The notes below the pieces were generated by a model. It was not told where the DNA came from. It ran no database searches and was given only the letters and a program-made list of their open reading frames with translations. Below, piece by piece: positions 17,889 through 26,447 of a stretch of DNA of 64,000 nt (its first letter is position 1; every line of letters begins with the position of its first letter). The DNA is from CAVWCQ01 sp963753545 (GTDB lineage Bacteria > Chloroflexota > Anaerolineae > Aggregatilineales > Aggregatilineaceae): assembly GCA_963753545.1 (NCBI GenBank), contig CAVWCQ010000002.1, positions 62,001 to 126,000 on the forward strand, given 5' to 3'. The position numbers were made by a program, and so were the translations under genes.

Positions 17889-18395
17889 ATGAAACTCGAA
17901 GGTAAAGTCTGGAAGTACGGCGACAACATCGACACCGACGTGATCATCCCGGCGCGTTATTTGAATACCACCGATCCGAAAACTCTGGCGGCGCACTGCA
18001 TGGAAGATGCCGATCAGGTCTTCGCCAAAGAAGTCCATCCCGGCGATATCATCGTCGGAGGCCGGAACTTTGGCTGCGGATCGAGCCGCGAACATGCCCC
18101 GATCAGCATCAAGGGCGCGGGCGTGTCGTGCATCATCGCGGAATCCTTCGCGCGGATTTTTTTCCGCAACGCGATCAACATCGGCCTGCCGATCCTGGAA
18201 AGTCCCGAAGCGGCGCGTGATGCCCAAAAAGGCGATGAACTCACAGTCGATCTGCTCGCCGGGACGATCACCAACAAGCGCACAGGCACCGTTTATCAGG
18301 CCAGCCCCTATTCACCCGTCGTCCTGCAGATCATCCAGGCAGGCGGCTTGATCCCGTATACCCGCAACATTTTGGGCATTCAGATTACCGGCTAG
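17889..18395 (+). CDS. leuD: 3-isopropylmalate dehydratase small subunit
   Basis: Swivel-domain partner of LeuC. The 168-residue protein has DNIDTDVIIPARYL at the N-terminus and the substrate-loop GGRNFGCGSSREHAP near residue 60. This is the short form that pairs with LeuC2-type large subunits. AGGGAG lies upstream of the ATG. It is followed by a hairpin-rich 91-base gap before cimA. Confidence 0.94.
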   Translation: MKLEGKVWKYGDNIDTDVIIPARYLNTTDPKTLAAHCMEDADQVFAKEVHPGDIIVGGRNFGCGSSREHAPISIKGAGVSCIIAESFARIFFRNAINIGLPILESPEAARDAQKGDELTVDLLAGTITNKRTGTVYQASPYSPVVLQIIQAGGLIPYTRNILGIQITG

Positions 18396-18462
18396 CGGAG
18401 CAGGAAACACACCTGCTCCGGTGGGGCAGGTGTGCATCTTTCTGGGTGCTCATCTGCCCACC
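18396..18462 (+). promoter_or_regulatory. Three overlapping alternative hairpins between leuD and cimA
   Basis: Hairpin A: CGGAGCAGG (18396-18404) with CCTGCTCCG (18412-18420), 9 bp. Hairpin B: CACACCTGC (18408-18416) with GCAGGTGTG (18426-18434), 9 bp. Hairpin C: 18420-18429 with CTGCCCACC (18454-18462), 9 bp with one bulged G. A excludes B and B excludes C, a chain typical of switching RNA leaders. No U run follows C, so it may act on cimA translation, mRNA processing or stability. No leader ORF was found here. Confidence 0.45.
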
Positions 18463-18486
18463 TAAACACAAATCGAGGAGAAACAG

Positions 18487-20061
18487 ATGAACACCGTTGA
18501 GGTTTACGATACCACGCTCCGCGACGGGACACAGGGCGAAAGCATCTCCCTTTCCGTCGATGACAAACTTAAAGTTACCCAACTGCTGGACGAGTTGGGC
18601 GTCACCTATATCGAGGGCGGTTGGCCGGGTTCCAACCCCAAGGACGCCGCCTATTTTGAGCGCGTGCGCGAACTGACCCTGACCAACGCCCGGATCGCCG
18701 CCTTTGGCATGACCTGCCGGGTGGGGAGCCATCCCGCCGACGATGCGAATATCCTGGCCCTGCTCGAATCCGAAGCGCCCGTTGTCACCGTCGTCGGCAA
18801 AACGTCGATGCTCCATGTGCTGGAAGTGCTGCGCACCACGCCGGAAGAAAATCTGCGCCTGATCCGTGACAGCCTCGCCTATCTCAAAGCGCATGGGCGT
18901 GAAGTTATCTACGACGCCGAGCACTTTTTTGACGGGTATAAGCTGGATGCAGCCTACGCGTTCCAGACCCTGCAAGCCGCTCTGGATGGCGGGGCGGATC
19001 GTCTCATCCTGTGCGATACGAATGGCGGCACGATGCCCTGGGAGATCGAGCAGGTCTTCCGCGAAGCAGCGGAAGCATTCCCCGGCGCGAAGATAGGCAT
19101 CCACACCCACAACGACAGCGAACTGGCGGTAGCCAATACCCTTGCTGCGGTTCGCCAGGGCGCGATGCAGGTCCAGGGAACGATCAACGGCTACGGCGAA
19201 CGCTGTGGCAACGCAAATCTCTGCTCCATCATCCCTGATCTGGAACTGAAGATGGGCTATCACTGCCTGCCGGAAGGCAGTCTGACCAGGTTGACCCGTA
19301 TCTCGCGGGCTGTCGCTGAGATCGCCAATATGACGCCGTTTAACGGGGCGGCTTATGTGGGCAAAAGCGCCTTTGCTCACAAAGGTGGAATGCATGTCGC
19401 CGCCATCCGCCGTAATGTCAACAGCTACCAGCATGTCGATCCTGCCGTCGTCGGCAACGAGATTCGCGTTCTGGTTTCCGATCTCAGCGGGCGCGGCAAT
19501 ATGCTCTCCAAGGCAGAGGAACTGGGGCTGGATCTATCGGATGTGGAAGCCCAGAAGATCGTCACGGAGATCAAAACTCTGGAAAGCCGGGGCTTCGTCT
19601 TTGAAGGGGCCGAAGCGTCCATCGCCATGCTGATCCGCCGCAGCCAGCCCGACTATTTACCGCCGTTCCGGTTGGTAGACTTTATGGTGGTTGTTGAACA
19701 CCGCCAGGGGCGCGGCCTGTTTGCCGAAGCAACCGTCAAAGTGAATGTGAACGGAGAAGAACTGCACACCGTCGCCGATGGAAACGGCCCGGTTGATGCG
19801 CTGGACCATGCACTGCGCAAGGCGCTGCTGCCCGTTTATCCCCAGCTTGGCCTTTTCCGGCTGGTCGATTATAAAGTGCGTATTCTGGACGGCGCGAACG
19901 GGACCGCCGCGACCACTCGCGTGCTGATCGACACCCAGAACGGCCATCACCGCTGGAGCACAGTGGGCGCAAGTGCGAATATCATCGAGGCCAGTTGGCG
20001 CGCTCTGGCCGACAGTATGGAATATGGATTAACCCTGGCTGTAACTGAACCCACAGCCTGA
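18487..20061 (+). CDS. cimA: Citramalate synthase
   Basis: Condenses pyruvate and acetyl-CoA to (R)-citramalate, giving 2-ketobutyrate for isoleucine without threonine. It resembles LeuA (YDTTLRDGTQGESISLS, IHTHNDSELAVAN, INGYGERCGNANL). EGGWPGSNPKDAAYFER and FFDGYKLDAAYAF are typical of the CimA branch. The C-terminal regulatory domain is present; total 524 residues. The pairing with leuB, leuC and leuD in one operon fits, as LeuCD and LeuB homologues can process citramalate. An alternative homocitrate synthase function is unlikely. The gene is intact with GAGGAG upstream. Confidence 0.92.
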   Translation: MNTVEVYDTTLRDGTQGESISLSVDDKLKVTQLLDELGVTYIEGGWPGSNPKDAAYFERVRELTLTNARIAAFGMTCRVGSHPADDANILALLESEAPVVTVVGKTSMLHVLEVLRTTPEENLRLIRDSLAYLKAHGREVIYDAEHFFDGYKLDAAYAFQTLQAALDGGADRLILCDTNGGTMPWEIEQVFREAAEAFPGAKIGIHTHNDSELAVANTLAAVRQGAMQVQGTINGYGERCGNANLCSIIPDLELKMGYHCLPEGSLTRLTRISRAVAEIANMTPFNGAAYVGKSAFAHKGGMHVAAIRRNVNSYQHVDPAVVGNEIRVLVSDLSGRGNMLSKAEELGLDLSDVEAQKIVTEIKTLESRGFVFEGAEASIAMLIRRSQPDYLPPFRLVDFMVVVEHRQGRGLFAEATVKVNVNGEELHTVADGNGPVDALDHALRKALLPVYPQLGLFRLVDYKVRILDGANGTAATTRVLIDTQNGHHRWSTVGASANIIEASWRALADSMEYGLTLAVTEPTA

Positions 20062-20084
20062 ATATCGAAGGAGATTAACTTATT

Positions 20085-21156
20085 ATGAAAGCCAAGATCG
20101 TGACCTTGCCCGGCGACGAAATCGGGCCGGAAGTGGTAGCCGAAGGTGTGCGCGTGCTGCGCCGTGTGGGGGAATGTTTCGGACACGAATTCACATTTGA
20201 GGAAGCCCAGATCGGCGGCTGCGCGATTGATGCGACGGGTAACCCGCTGCCGGACAGCACGATTGCTATCTGTGAAACAGGCGACGCCATTCTGCTGGGT
20301 GCAGTGGGCGGGCCGCAGTGGTCCGATCCCACCGCGCCCGTTCGCCCGGAACAGGGGCTGCTCAAGCTGCGCCATCACTTCGACCTGTTCGCCAATCTGC
20401 GCCCGGTCAAGACCTATCCCGCGCTTGCCAGCTATGCCCCTCTGCGCGCCGATCTGCTGAATGGCGTGGATATTATGTTCGTGCGCGAACTGACCAGCGG
20501 CGCGTATTTTGGAGTTCAGCACGAGCAGGGTGACGGAAATGAAGCCTGGGACACGATGTATTACAATGTTGCCCAGGTAGAGCGCGTGGCGCGTGTTGCC
20601 TTCGAAGCAGCCCGCAAGCGGCGCGGCAAGCTCACGTCAGTGGACAAAGCGAATGTGTTGGCCTCCATGCGCCTCTGGCGGCGCGTGGTCAATCAGGTTG
20701 CCCAGGAGTATCCCGATGTTCAGCTAGAACACGTCCTGGTCGATGCCTGCGCCATGTATCTGATGCGCTCCCCGGCCAGTTTTGACGTGGTGCTGGCGGA
20801 AAATATGTTTGGCGACATTCTGACCGACGAGATCTTCTGTCCTGGCGGGATCGCTGGGTATGCTGCCATCGGCATCCCTCAACCAGGGATCGTTCGGCCT
20901 GTACGAACCGATTCACGGCTCCGCGCCGGATATTGCCGGAAAGGGTATTGCCAATCCCATCGCTACCCTGCTCAGTGTCGCCCTGCTGCTCCGCTACAGC
21001 CTGAGCCTGGAGACCGAGGCCCGCGCTGTCGAAACGGCTGTCGAGTCTGCGCTGGGTCAGGGGGCGCGCACTGCCGATATTTCCGCCTCAAAAGCGGACG
21101 CGCTCAGCACATCCGCCTTTACGGATCGCGTGCTGGCATCTTTGAAGACTGGCTAA
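20085..21156 (+). CDS. leuB: 3-isopropylmalate dehydrogenase, one frameshift
   Basis: NAD-dependent oxidative decarboxylation of 3-isopropylmalate, and probably of methylmalate from the citramalate route. It has LPGDEIGPEVV, RELTSGAYFG, DKANVLASMRLWR and ENMFGDILTDE, then in another frame LAGSLGMLPSASL and LYEPIHGSAPDIAGKG. The break is near 20831-20835; removing one T from ATCTTCTG gives DEISVLAGSLGM, exactly the family pattern, and 356 residues. AAGGAG precedes the ATG. Last gene of the operon. The indel is probably a sequencing error. Confidence 0.92.
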
Positions 21157-21193
21157 ACCGCGCTTTCCTATACCCTTATCGTTTGTCTTTATG

Positions 21194-21228
21194 TCACTGC
21201 CGTGATGCGCATGCCCCGGCAGTGATTT
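21194..21228 (+). terminator. Probable terminator at the end of the ilv-leu operon
   Basis: TCACTGCCG (21194-21202) pairs with CGGCAGTGA (21217-21225), 9 bp, then TTTCAT. The U tract is weak. It lies 37 bases after the leuB stop. Confidence 0.5.
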
Positions 21229-21229
21229 C

Positions 21230-22495
21230 ATGTATAATAAGCGAAAATTTGTTTCGTGGGGGTATCAGGACGTGCAAAATAACAATTGGTGGATATGGCT
21301 GCTGATCCTGTTTTTTGGCTGCTCAATCGCTAGCTCAGCCTCTGGATTTTTAGTCACACAGCTAGGCTTTCCCTATACATGGGTGTCTCCGTTTATGCTG
21401 ATCATGGTGGGAACGATGGTCTTCCTGGCCTATCGTGGCTATTCCCTTCAGACATGGCTGCTGGCGGCTTGCATCGGCTTTATCCTCATTTCAATCACAG
21501 CAATAGGCCGCGCCCTGCTCATCCCAGACCCCCATATTCCAGAGGTCTACCGTGAAGAGTTTCAAGCCGCCAGCCAGGATTACTCCTTTTTAGGCGTGAA
21601 TATTCCTTATTCTGGTGAGGATACGTTCGACTATACGATTGAATACGATCCGCAGCGCGATACGTATCTGATCGGCCAGGGATACGATGTGCGGACGCCC
21701 ATCACCATTGAATTTCCACCGATTGAAACAGCCGGAGGGCAATGGGCCTTCGAATCGGGTTCAGTGCAGCTTCGCGGACCTGCCAGCGGTAATTTTACGG
21801 CAGAACCGCAGGAAAACTGGCTGAATGCGAGTGAAGCCGCTTTTCAAACGGGTCGTACCTTGCGTGAAGTCCGGCCCCAGCTAACCATAGCCATCCCCCT
21901 ACCCGTTCGCATCATCAGCACCCCTATCGAAGTTGCCGCCGACCTGTCAATTGCCTATCCGCAGGAAGACGGTAAAGTGGAACAGACAACGCTGACTCGC
22001 CAATTTAGCCTGGAAACCATTGGCCCGGAATATTATGTGTATTACAGTAAGTACATCGACTGGGAGCGCACGCGCAGTGTCGTGAAAACGCCAATCTGGA
22101 CCGTGTTGGCTGTGGGCAGCGTCCTCGCTGGAGCAGGCAGCGCTTATCTCATTCGAGAGGGCGCACTGCATGCCAGAACGAGTGGTTCCGGGCTGCAATT
22201 TGTGATCCGCAATCTGACTGGCGCGCAGCGCTTCGGGGCGGCGCTTTACGATCCGCGCAAATATCCTGATCTGACCAATGCCCGACAGGGCGTGTATATC
22301 GGGCGGGTGATCGCTCAATCTCCCGCCGGGCGGGCTGGCTTCCGCACGGGTGACATGTTGATTACCCTGGCGGGCCAGACGATCAACAGCCCACGCGCCA
22401 TGAACCGGATAGTGCGCGGCTGCAAAAAAGGACAGGTCATTGAAGCGACGATCCTGCGCGGTGGGCAGCCGGTTGATCTTCGAGTACGCTTCTAG
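21230..22495 (+). CDS. Membrane protein with C-terminal PDZ domain, function unknown
   Basis: A 421-residue protein. Three hydrophobic stretches near residues 20-40, 48-66 and 74-95 suggest membrane segments. A long polar region (about 100-280) follows, then another hydrophobic segment near 290-312. The C-terminal 85 residues look like a PDZ domain (VIAQSPAGRAGFRTGDMLITLAGQTI). No protease catalytic motif is present, so it may bind or scaffold membrane or secreted partners. The start is uncertain: ATG 21230 has a poor ribosome site and a GTG at 21271 is possible. I do not recognise the family of the N-terminal part. Confidence 0.72.
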   Translation: MYNKRKFVSWGYQDVQNNNWWIWLLILFFGCSIASSASGFLVTQLGFPYTWVSPFMLIMVGTMVFLAYRGYSLQTWLLAACIGFILISITAIGRALLIPDPHIPEVYREEFQAASQDYSFLGVNIPYSGEDTFDYTIEYDPQRDTYLIGQGYDVRTPITIEFPPIETAGGQWAFESGSVQLRGPASGNFTAEPQENWLNASEAAFQTGRTLREVRPQLTIAIPLPVRIISTPIEVAADLSIAYPQEDGKVEQTTLTRQFSLETIGPEYYVYYSKYIDWERTRSVVKTPIWTVLAVGSVLAGAGSAYLIREGALHARTSGSGLQFVIRNLTGAQRFGAALYDPRKYPDLTNARQGVYIGRVIAQSPAGRAGFRTGDMLITLAGQTINSPRAMNRIVRGCKKGQVIEATILRGGQPVDLRVRF

Positions 22496-23111
22496 GGCCT
22501 GTTATGAACTTTGCAGGAGCACCTGATGCTTATTTAAAGCCAGTGAATAGGCGGGCGGAAAATTTATTTAGGCCCTGAAATTGATCAAAAAGCCCCCCAA
22601 ATGATATCTTTTCGGGCCATTTTGATAAAATTAGCCCCTTTTGGACGGGCACGGTTACGGGAAGAAACAGCCCTAGTTGATCATTAGTGGGTCATTTCTT
22701 CTCGTGGCGATTCCCGACACCTATTTTTTTGAGGGGGTGTCCTAACTGTTTACAAACTTTGGAGCCGGACACTCGACAAAAACAATGGGTCCATCACACC
22801 AGTTTAGCACATATGTTCTAACGTGTCAATATTCTCGAATTTTTGAGCGTGGAAAGTGCAGCACACGCTCTTGCTCCTGAAACCAGAAAGCCCGGTGACA
22901 CACCGGATTTTTTGTCATGGCGCTTTCATCGATACTTAGCGGACGTAAGCGCTCACTAAATTGAGCGCGGTAGATGTATCCAGACGGAACTGATAAATTC
23001 TTTGTTTTGTAGCGCAAACTATTACTTTGTCAATTTTTCCTAAATGATCTTACGGTGGCGCAAACTGGGGTAAACTAGACGCAGTTCATAAGCTTTTAAG
23101 GAGAAACTGGC
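22496..23111. other. Noncoding region with one terminator-like hairpin
   Basis: About 615 bases without a convincing gene. A plus-strand hairpin CCGGTG-ACA-CACCGG followed by ATTTTTTG (22892-22912) looks like an intrinsic terminator. The base composition is more AT-rich than its surroundings. No transposase fragment, tRNA or repeat could be recognised. A 63-codon TTG-start frame on the minus strand (22826-23017) has no ribosome site and crosses the hairpin. Confidence 0.5.
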
Positions 23112-24191
23112 GTGAGAAATGAATCTTACAAACGATTAGCGGAACGGCTGGACGCGCTGCCAAGCGGTTATCCAGCCACAGAGGACGGTATTGAACTGGA
23201 CATATTGGCGCGGCTGTTTACGCCAGAAGAAGCCGAATGCGCCAGCCATCTGCGCCTTTCTCCCGAATCACCCACACAACTTGCGGCGCGTACTGGAGGT
23301 AATGCCCAGGCCATGCGACTGCTGCTGAAAAGCATGGCAAAAAGAGGGCTGATCAGCGTCCAGAAGCTGGACGGCGAGCTGGGTTATGCCTTGCTGCCGT
23401 TTATTGTTGGCTTCTACGAAAATCAGAATGAGGTTCTGGATGCTGAACTGGCTGGATTGGTCGAAACCTACTACCAGCGGTCATTTCAAAATATCCTGGC
23501 CGTTGAGCCAGCCTTTCACCGCGTTCTGCCCATTGGTGAGACGATTCCCATTCATATCGAAGTTCAGCCATTCGAGAGCGCGGCAGATATTGTCAACCGC
23601 TCCCAGTCATGGGGCGTGATCGACTGCATTTGTCGCAAGCAGAAAACGCTTGCCGGGCAGGCGTGCGAACATCCCCTCGATATGTGTATGGTGTTCAGTT
23701 CGGTTTCTGGCGCATTTGATCAAAGCACGTTTGTCAAAGCGCAAACACGCGAGGAAAGTCTGCAAACGCTGCGCCGCGCCGCCGAAGCGGGGTTGGTCCA
23801 TACGGTTGGCAACCGCCAGGATCACGAGGGTTACATCTGCAACTGCTGCACCTGCTCCTGTGGCATCCTGCGCGGCGTAGCCGAACTGGGCATATCCAAC
23901 GTAGTGGCCCGCTCTGCTTTTGCCTCGCAGGTCGATGAAGATTTATGCACCGGCTGCGAAAACTGTTTGGATTACTGCCAGTTCAGTGCGCTGACCCTGG
24001 TCGATGGCATCACTCACGTGGATCGGCGGCGCTGCGTGGGCTGCGGCCAGTGTGTGATGCACTGCACGGAATCCGCATTGTCGCTCATGCGCCGTCCCGA
24101 TGAGGAAATTTTGCCGGTTCCGCCCACGCTCCACGACTGGCAGGTGGAACGCGCCGCGATGCGCGGGCGGGACATAGCAGATATTTTGTAA
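23112..24191 (+). CDS. 4Fe-4S ferredoxin-type protein with N-terminal winged-helix-like region
   Basis: A 359-residue protein. Residues about 40-95 (SPESPTQLAARTGGNAQAMR.LLKSMAKRGLI) look like a winged helix-turn-helix. The middle holds clustered cysteines (CICRKQ, CNCCTCSC). The C-terminus has two 4Fe-4S motifs, CTGCENCLDYC and CVGCGQCVMHC. It resembles the 4Fe-4S binding domain proteins found in many anaerobes; it could be a redox-sensing regulator or an electron carrier. The start is GTG with AAGGAG upstream. It is monocistronic, convergent with the next genes. The function is not established from sequence. Confidence 0.78.
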   Translation: MRNESYKRLAERLDALPSGYPATEDGIELDILARLFTPEEAECASHLRLSPESPTQLAARTGGNAQAMRLLLKSMAKRGLISVQKLDGELGYALLPFIVGFYENQNEVLDAELAGLVETYYQRSFQNILAVEPAFHRVLPIGETIPIHIEVQPFESAADIVNRSQSWGVIDCICRKQKTLAGQACEHPLDMCMVFSSVSGAFDQSTFVKAQTREESLQTLRRAAEAGLVHTVGNRQDHEGYICNCCTCSCGILRGVAELGISNVVARSAFASQVDEDLCTGCENCLDYCQFSALTLVDGITHVDRRRCVGCGQCVMHCTESALSLMRRPDEEILPVPPTLHDWQVERAAMRGRDIADIL

Positions 24192-24237
24192 GGTCCCTTG
24201 CGCTCAGGGTGTTCTTGGGGTCTCCCCCGGCGACAGG

Positions 24238-25023
24238 CTAACTATCGGCCAGCGGCGCGGGACCGTAGCGCCAGTTCCACTCGCTGTCGTGCATAAAACG
24301 CGCAGGCCAGCTTTCCGCGGGCTGTGGCCATTCGGTAAAGGTCAAAATCGCCTCACAGAAGCGATCTGCGTTCGCTTTGCTGGGCTGTGCCAGCAGAGCC
24401 TGGATCAACTCCATCAGGTTTTCTGGCTTCTGTGGGGCGCGGTTCAATTCCGCCAAAAACCACTTGTGATAGGGATACAGAATCTTGTTGTGGGCCAGAA
24501 TCATGCGCCCGCCAAACAGGACCAGATCCGCGACGACGTGCATCATCAGGTAAGCATTCTGGTGTTTTTCCGCCTCACCGATATACCACTGCAGCGCCAG
24601 GACTTGCGCCCCAAAGGATTCCAGTTTGCGCCGCTGTTCGCTTTCCTGGTAGACCGGGATGCGCGCCAGCAAGTCGGGCAGATCAGACAGGCGGGTAAAG
24701 GTGAGGTAGCCCCCCACAAAAGCCGCCCGCGCCGGTTCACTGCCTCGTTCGGCAACTTCACGCAAAAAGGGCACATCAACGATTTTGCCATCGACGTAGC
24801 CGCCTGGATAGTCGCAGAAATCGGTAGTGAAATAACACAGATCATTTTTCGGTAGACGGCGAGCGTATTCCTCGTCCGTTGCGACAAGCATAAAATCCAC
24901 ATCGGAATCGGGTCGGGCGAATCCCTTAACCAGGGAACCACCGACAATCAGAGCTAAAAAACGTTCATCATTCTGAAAATGCTCGGTTAAACGATCAATG
25001 GCTTTTTGGTGATGGGGAAGCAT
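24238..25023 (-). CDS. Nucleotidyltransferase-fold protein
   Basis: A 261-residue protein with the nucleotidyltransferase superfamily signature GGSLVKGFARPDSDVDFMLV (GGS followed by D.D) at residues 28-47. The downstream part is mostly helical with no recognised second domain. Such proteins transfer nucleotides to small molecules (aminoglycosides) or proteins, or act in toxin-antitoxin pairs; nothing here decides which. It is directly downstream of the MFS transporter with a 1-base gap, so the two are probably cotranscribed, perhaps a resistance pair. Confidence 0.8.
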   Translation of the reverse strand: MLPHHQKAIDRLTEHFQNDERFLALIVGGSLVKGFARPDSDVDFMLVATDEEYARRLPKNDLCYFTTDFCDYPGGYVDGKIVDVPFLREVAERGSEPARAAFVGGYLTFTRLSDLPDLLARIPVYQESEQRRKLESFGAQVLALQWYIGEAEKHQNAYLMMHVVADLVLFGGRMILAHNKILYPYHKWFLAELNRAPQKPENLMELIQALLAQPSKANADRFCEAILTFTEWPQPAESWPARFMHDSEWNWRYGPAPLADS

Positions 25024-25024
25024 A

Positions 25025-26308
25025 TTATGCCGCTGCCTTCTTTTCGCTGCTTGCTACAGGAACATCCAGACTTTTCAGATTGCGCATTTCCGGCCAGACT
25101 TTCGCCACGCCCAGCACAACCAGGATCGTGCCGATCCCGCCGCCGACAACGGCCAGCACCGGGCCAAACAGGGCCGCTGCCGCCCCGGATTCAAAGCCGC
25201 CCAGTTCGTTCGAGGCGCTGATAAAAATGCTGTTGACAGAGGATGCCCGCCCGCGCATCTCGTCAGGAGGGAGGGTCAGCATCAGCGTGCTGCGGATCAC
25301 CACGCTGATATTGTCCAACGCGCCGAGCACTACCAGCATCGCTATCGACAGCAGGAAGGAGGTCGAAAGCCCGAAGATGATGGTTGCTGCACCAAACCCA
25401 GCTACAGCGATGAGCAGAGTCCGGCCCGCATGTTGAAAGGCGGGCAGATGAGCAAGCGCTACGGCCATCATCAGCGCGCCAACTGAGGGAGCGGCGCGCA
25501 TAAACCCCAAACCTTCTGGCCCAACCTTAAGAATATCCGTCGCATAGACAGGCAGCAGAGTCACCGCGCCGCCCAGCAGCACGGCGAACATATCCAGCGT
25601 AATGGCCGCCAGGATAATTTTCGTGCTGCGAATGAAATTGATCCCTTCCTTTAGCGAGTCCCAGGTCGCAGCCTTGCGAGATAGTGCTAACTGCCGCCCC
25701 TTGATCATGACTACCAGAATCAGAAAGGTCATGCATGCCACCGCATCAAACAGATAGATCGCGGTTACCCGGTGAAAAAGCGCCACGTATCCACCAGCAA
25801 GGGCAGGCCCAACAACAGCGGCGAACTGCCATGCGCTGCTGCTCCAGGTTGCCGCGCTGGTAAAAACAGGCGGGGGGACAGTCTGCGGCAGCAGCGTGGA
25901 CGCCGCCGGGCTGTTGAATGCGCGCGCCAGTCCGATGCCAAAAAGCGACAGGTAGATCAGAACCAGCGGCCCTTCAATATAGGAAAGAATCGTTAAGCTC
26001 AGGGCGCAGACTGCCAGCAGGGACTGAGTAAAGAGGATAATCCGCTTGCGGTTATACTGATCCGCGACATGTCCGGCGGGCAGCGAAAATACAATGATCG
26101 GAATCACCTGGACCAGTCCAACCAGCCCCAGGGCCAGTTCGCTGCGGGTTCGCAGCCACAGTTCCCAGCCAATGGCGGTGAACAGCATTTGATCGCCAAG
26201 TGATGTAATGAAGCGGCCTATCAACAGCAGCCGGAAATCTCGAAAACGCAGCGCTGCATAGGGATCGCGGTGCGCACCCTCGTTTTTTGTGGCCAATGGT
26301 AACCTCAC
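25025..26308 (-). CDS. Major facilitator superfamily exporter, EntS-like
   Basis: A 427-residue protein with about 12 hydrophobic segments. It starts YAALRFRDFRLLLIGRFITSLGDQM, the typical opening of the EntS/MFS_3 group. AGHVADQYNRKRIILFTQS is the conserved loop between helices 2 and 3. Members export siderophores, macrolides or other small molecules; the substrate here is unknown. The start is GTG at 26308 and no strong ribosome site is seen, so it may begin slightly downstream. Forms a two-gene unit with the nucleotidyltransferase. Confidence 0.85.
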   Translation of the reverse strand: MRLPLATKNEGAHRDPYAALRFRDFRLLLIGRFITSLGDQMLFTAIGWELWLRTRSELALGLVGLVQVIPIIVFSLPAGHVADQYNRKRIILFTQSLLAVCALSLTILSYIEGPLVLIYLSLFGIGLARAFNSPAASTLLPQTVPPPVFTSAATWSSSAWQFAAVVGPALAGGYVALFHRVTAIYLFDAVACMTFLILVVMIKGRQLALSRKAATWDSLKEGINFIRSTKIILAAITLDMFAVLLGGAVTLLPVYATDILKVGPEGLGFMRAAPSVGALMMAVALAHLPAFQHAGRTLLIAVAGFGAATIIFGLSTSFLLSIAMLVVLGALDNISVVIRSTLMLTLPPDEMRGRASSVNSIFISASNELGGFESGAAAALFGPVLAVVGGGIGTILVVLGVAKVWPEMRNLKSLDVPVASSEKKAAA

Positions 26309-26387
26309 TGAATGGACGATGAGCCGGGCAAGTGTAACGCAATGGCAAGCCGTTGGTCAATGAAAGATCATGTCGAAACTGGGATGC

Positions 26388-26430
26388 AAAAAAGCGGCCC
26401 CAGTCTGGCGATTAGGGCCGCTCGTTTTTT
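26388..26430. terminator. Bidirectional intrinsic terminator
   Basis: AGCGGCCC (26393-26400) pairs with GGGCCGCT (26415-26422). It is flanked by six A on the left and six T on the right, so it can terminate in both directions. On the minus strand it follows the beta-propeller gene. Confidence 0.75.
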
Positions 26431-26447
26431 CAACACGCACCGCTGTT

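Noticed and set aside
22826..23017. 63-codon reading frame on the minus strand
   Set aside because: Starts with TTG, has no ribosome site, crosses a terminator-like hairpin and matches no family I recognise.
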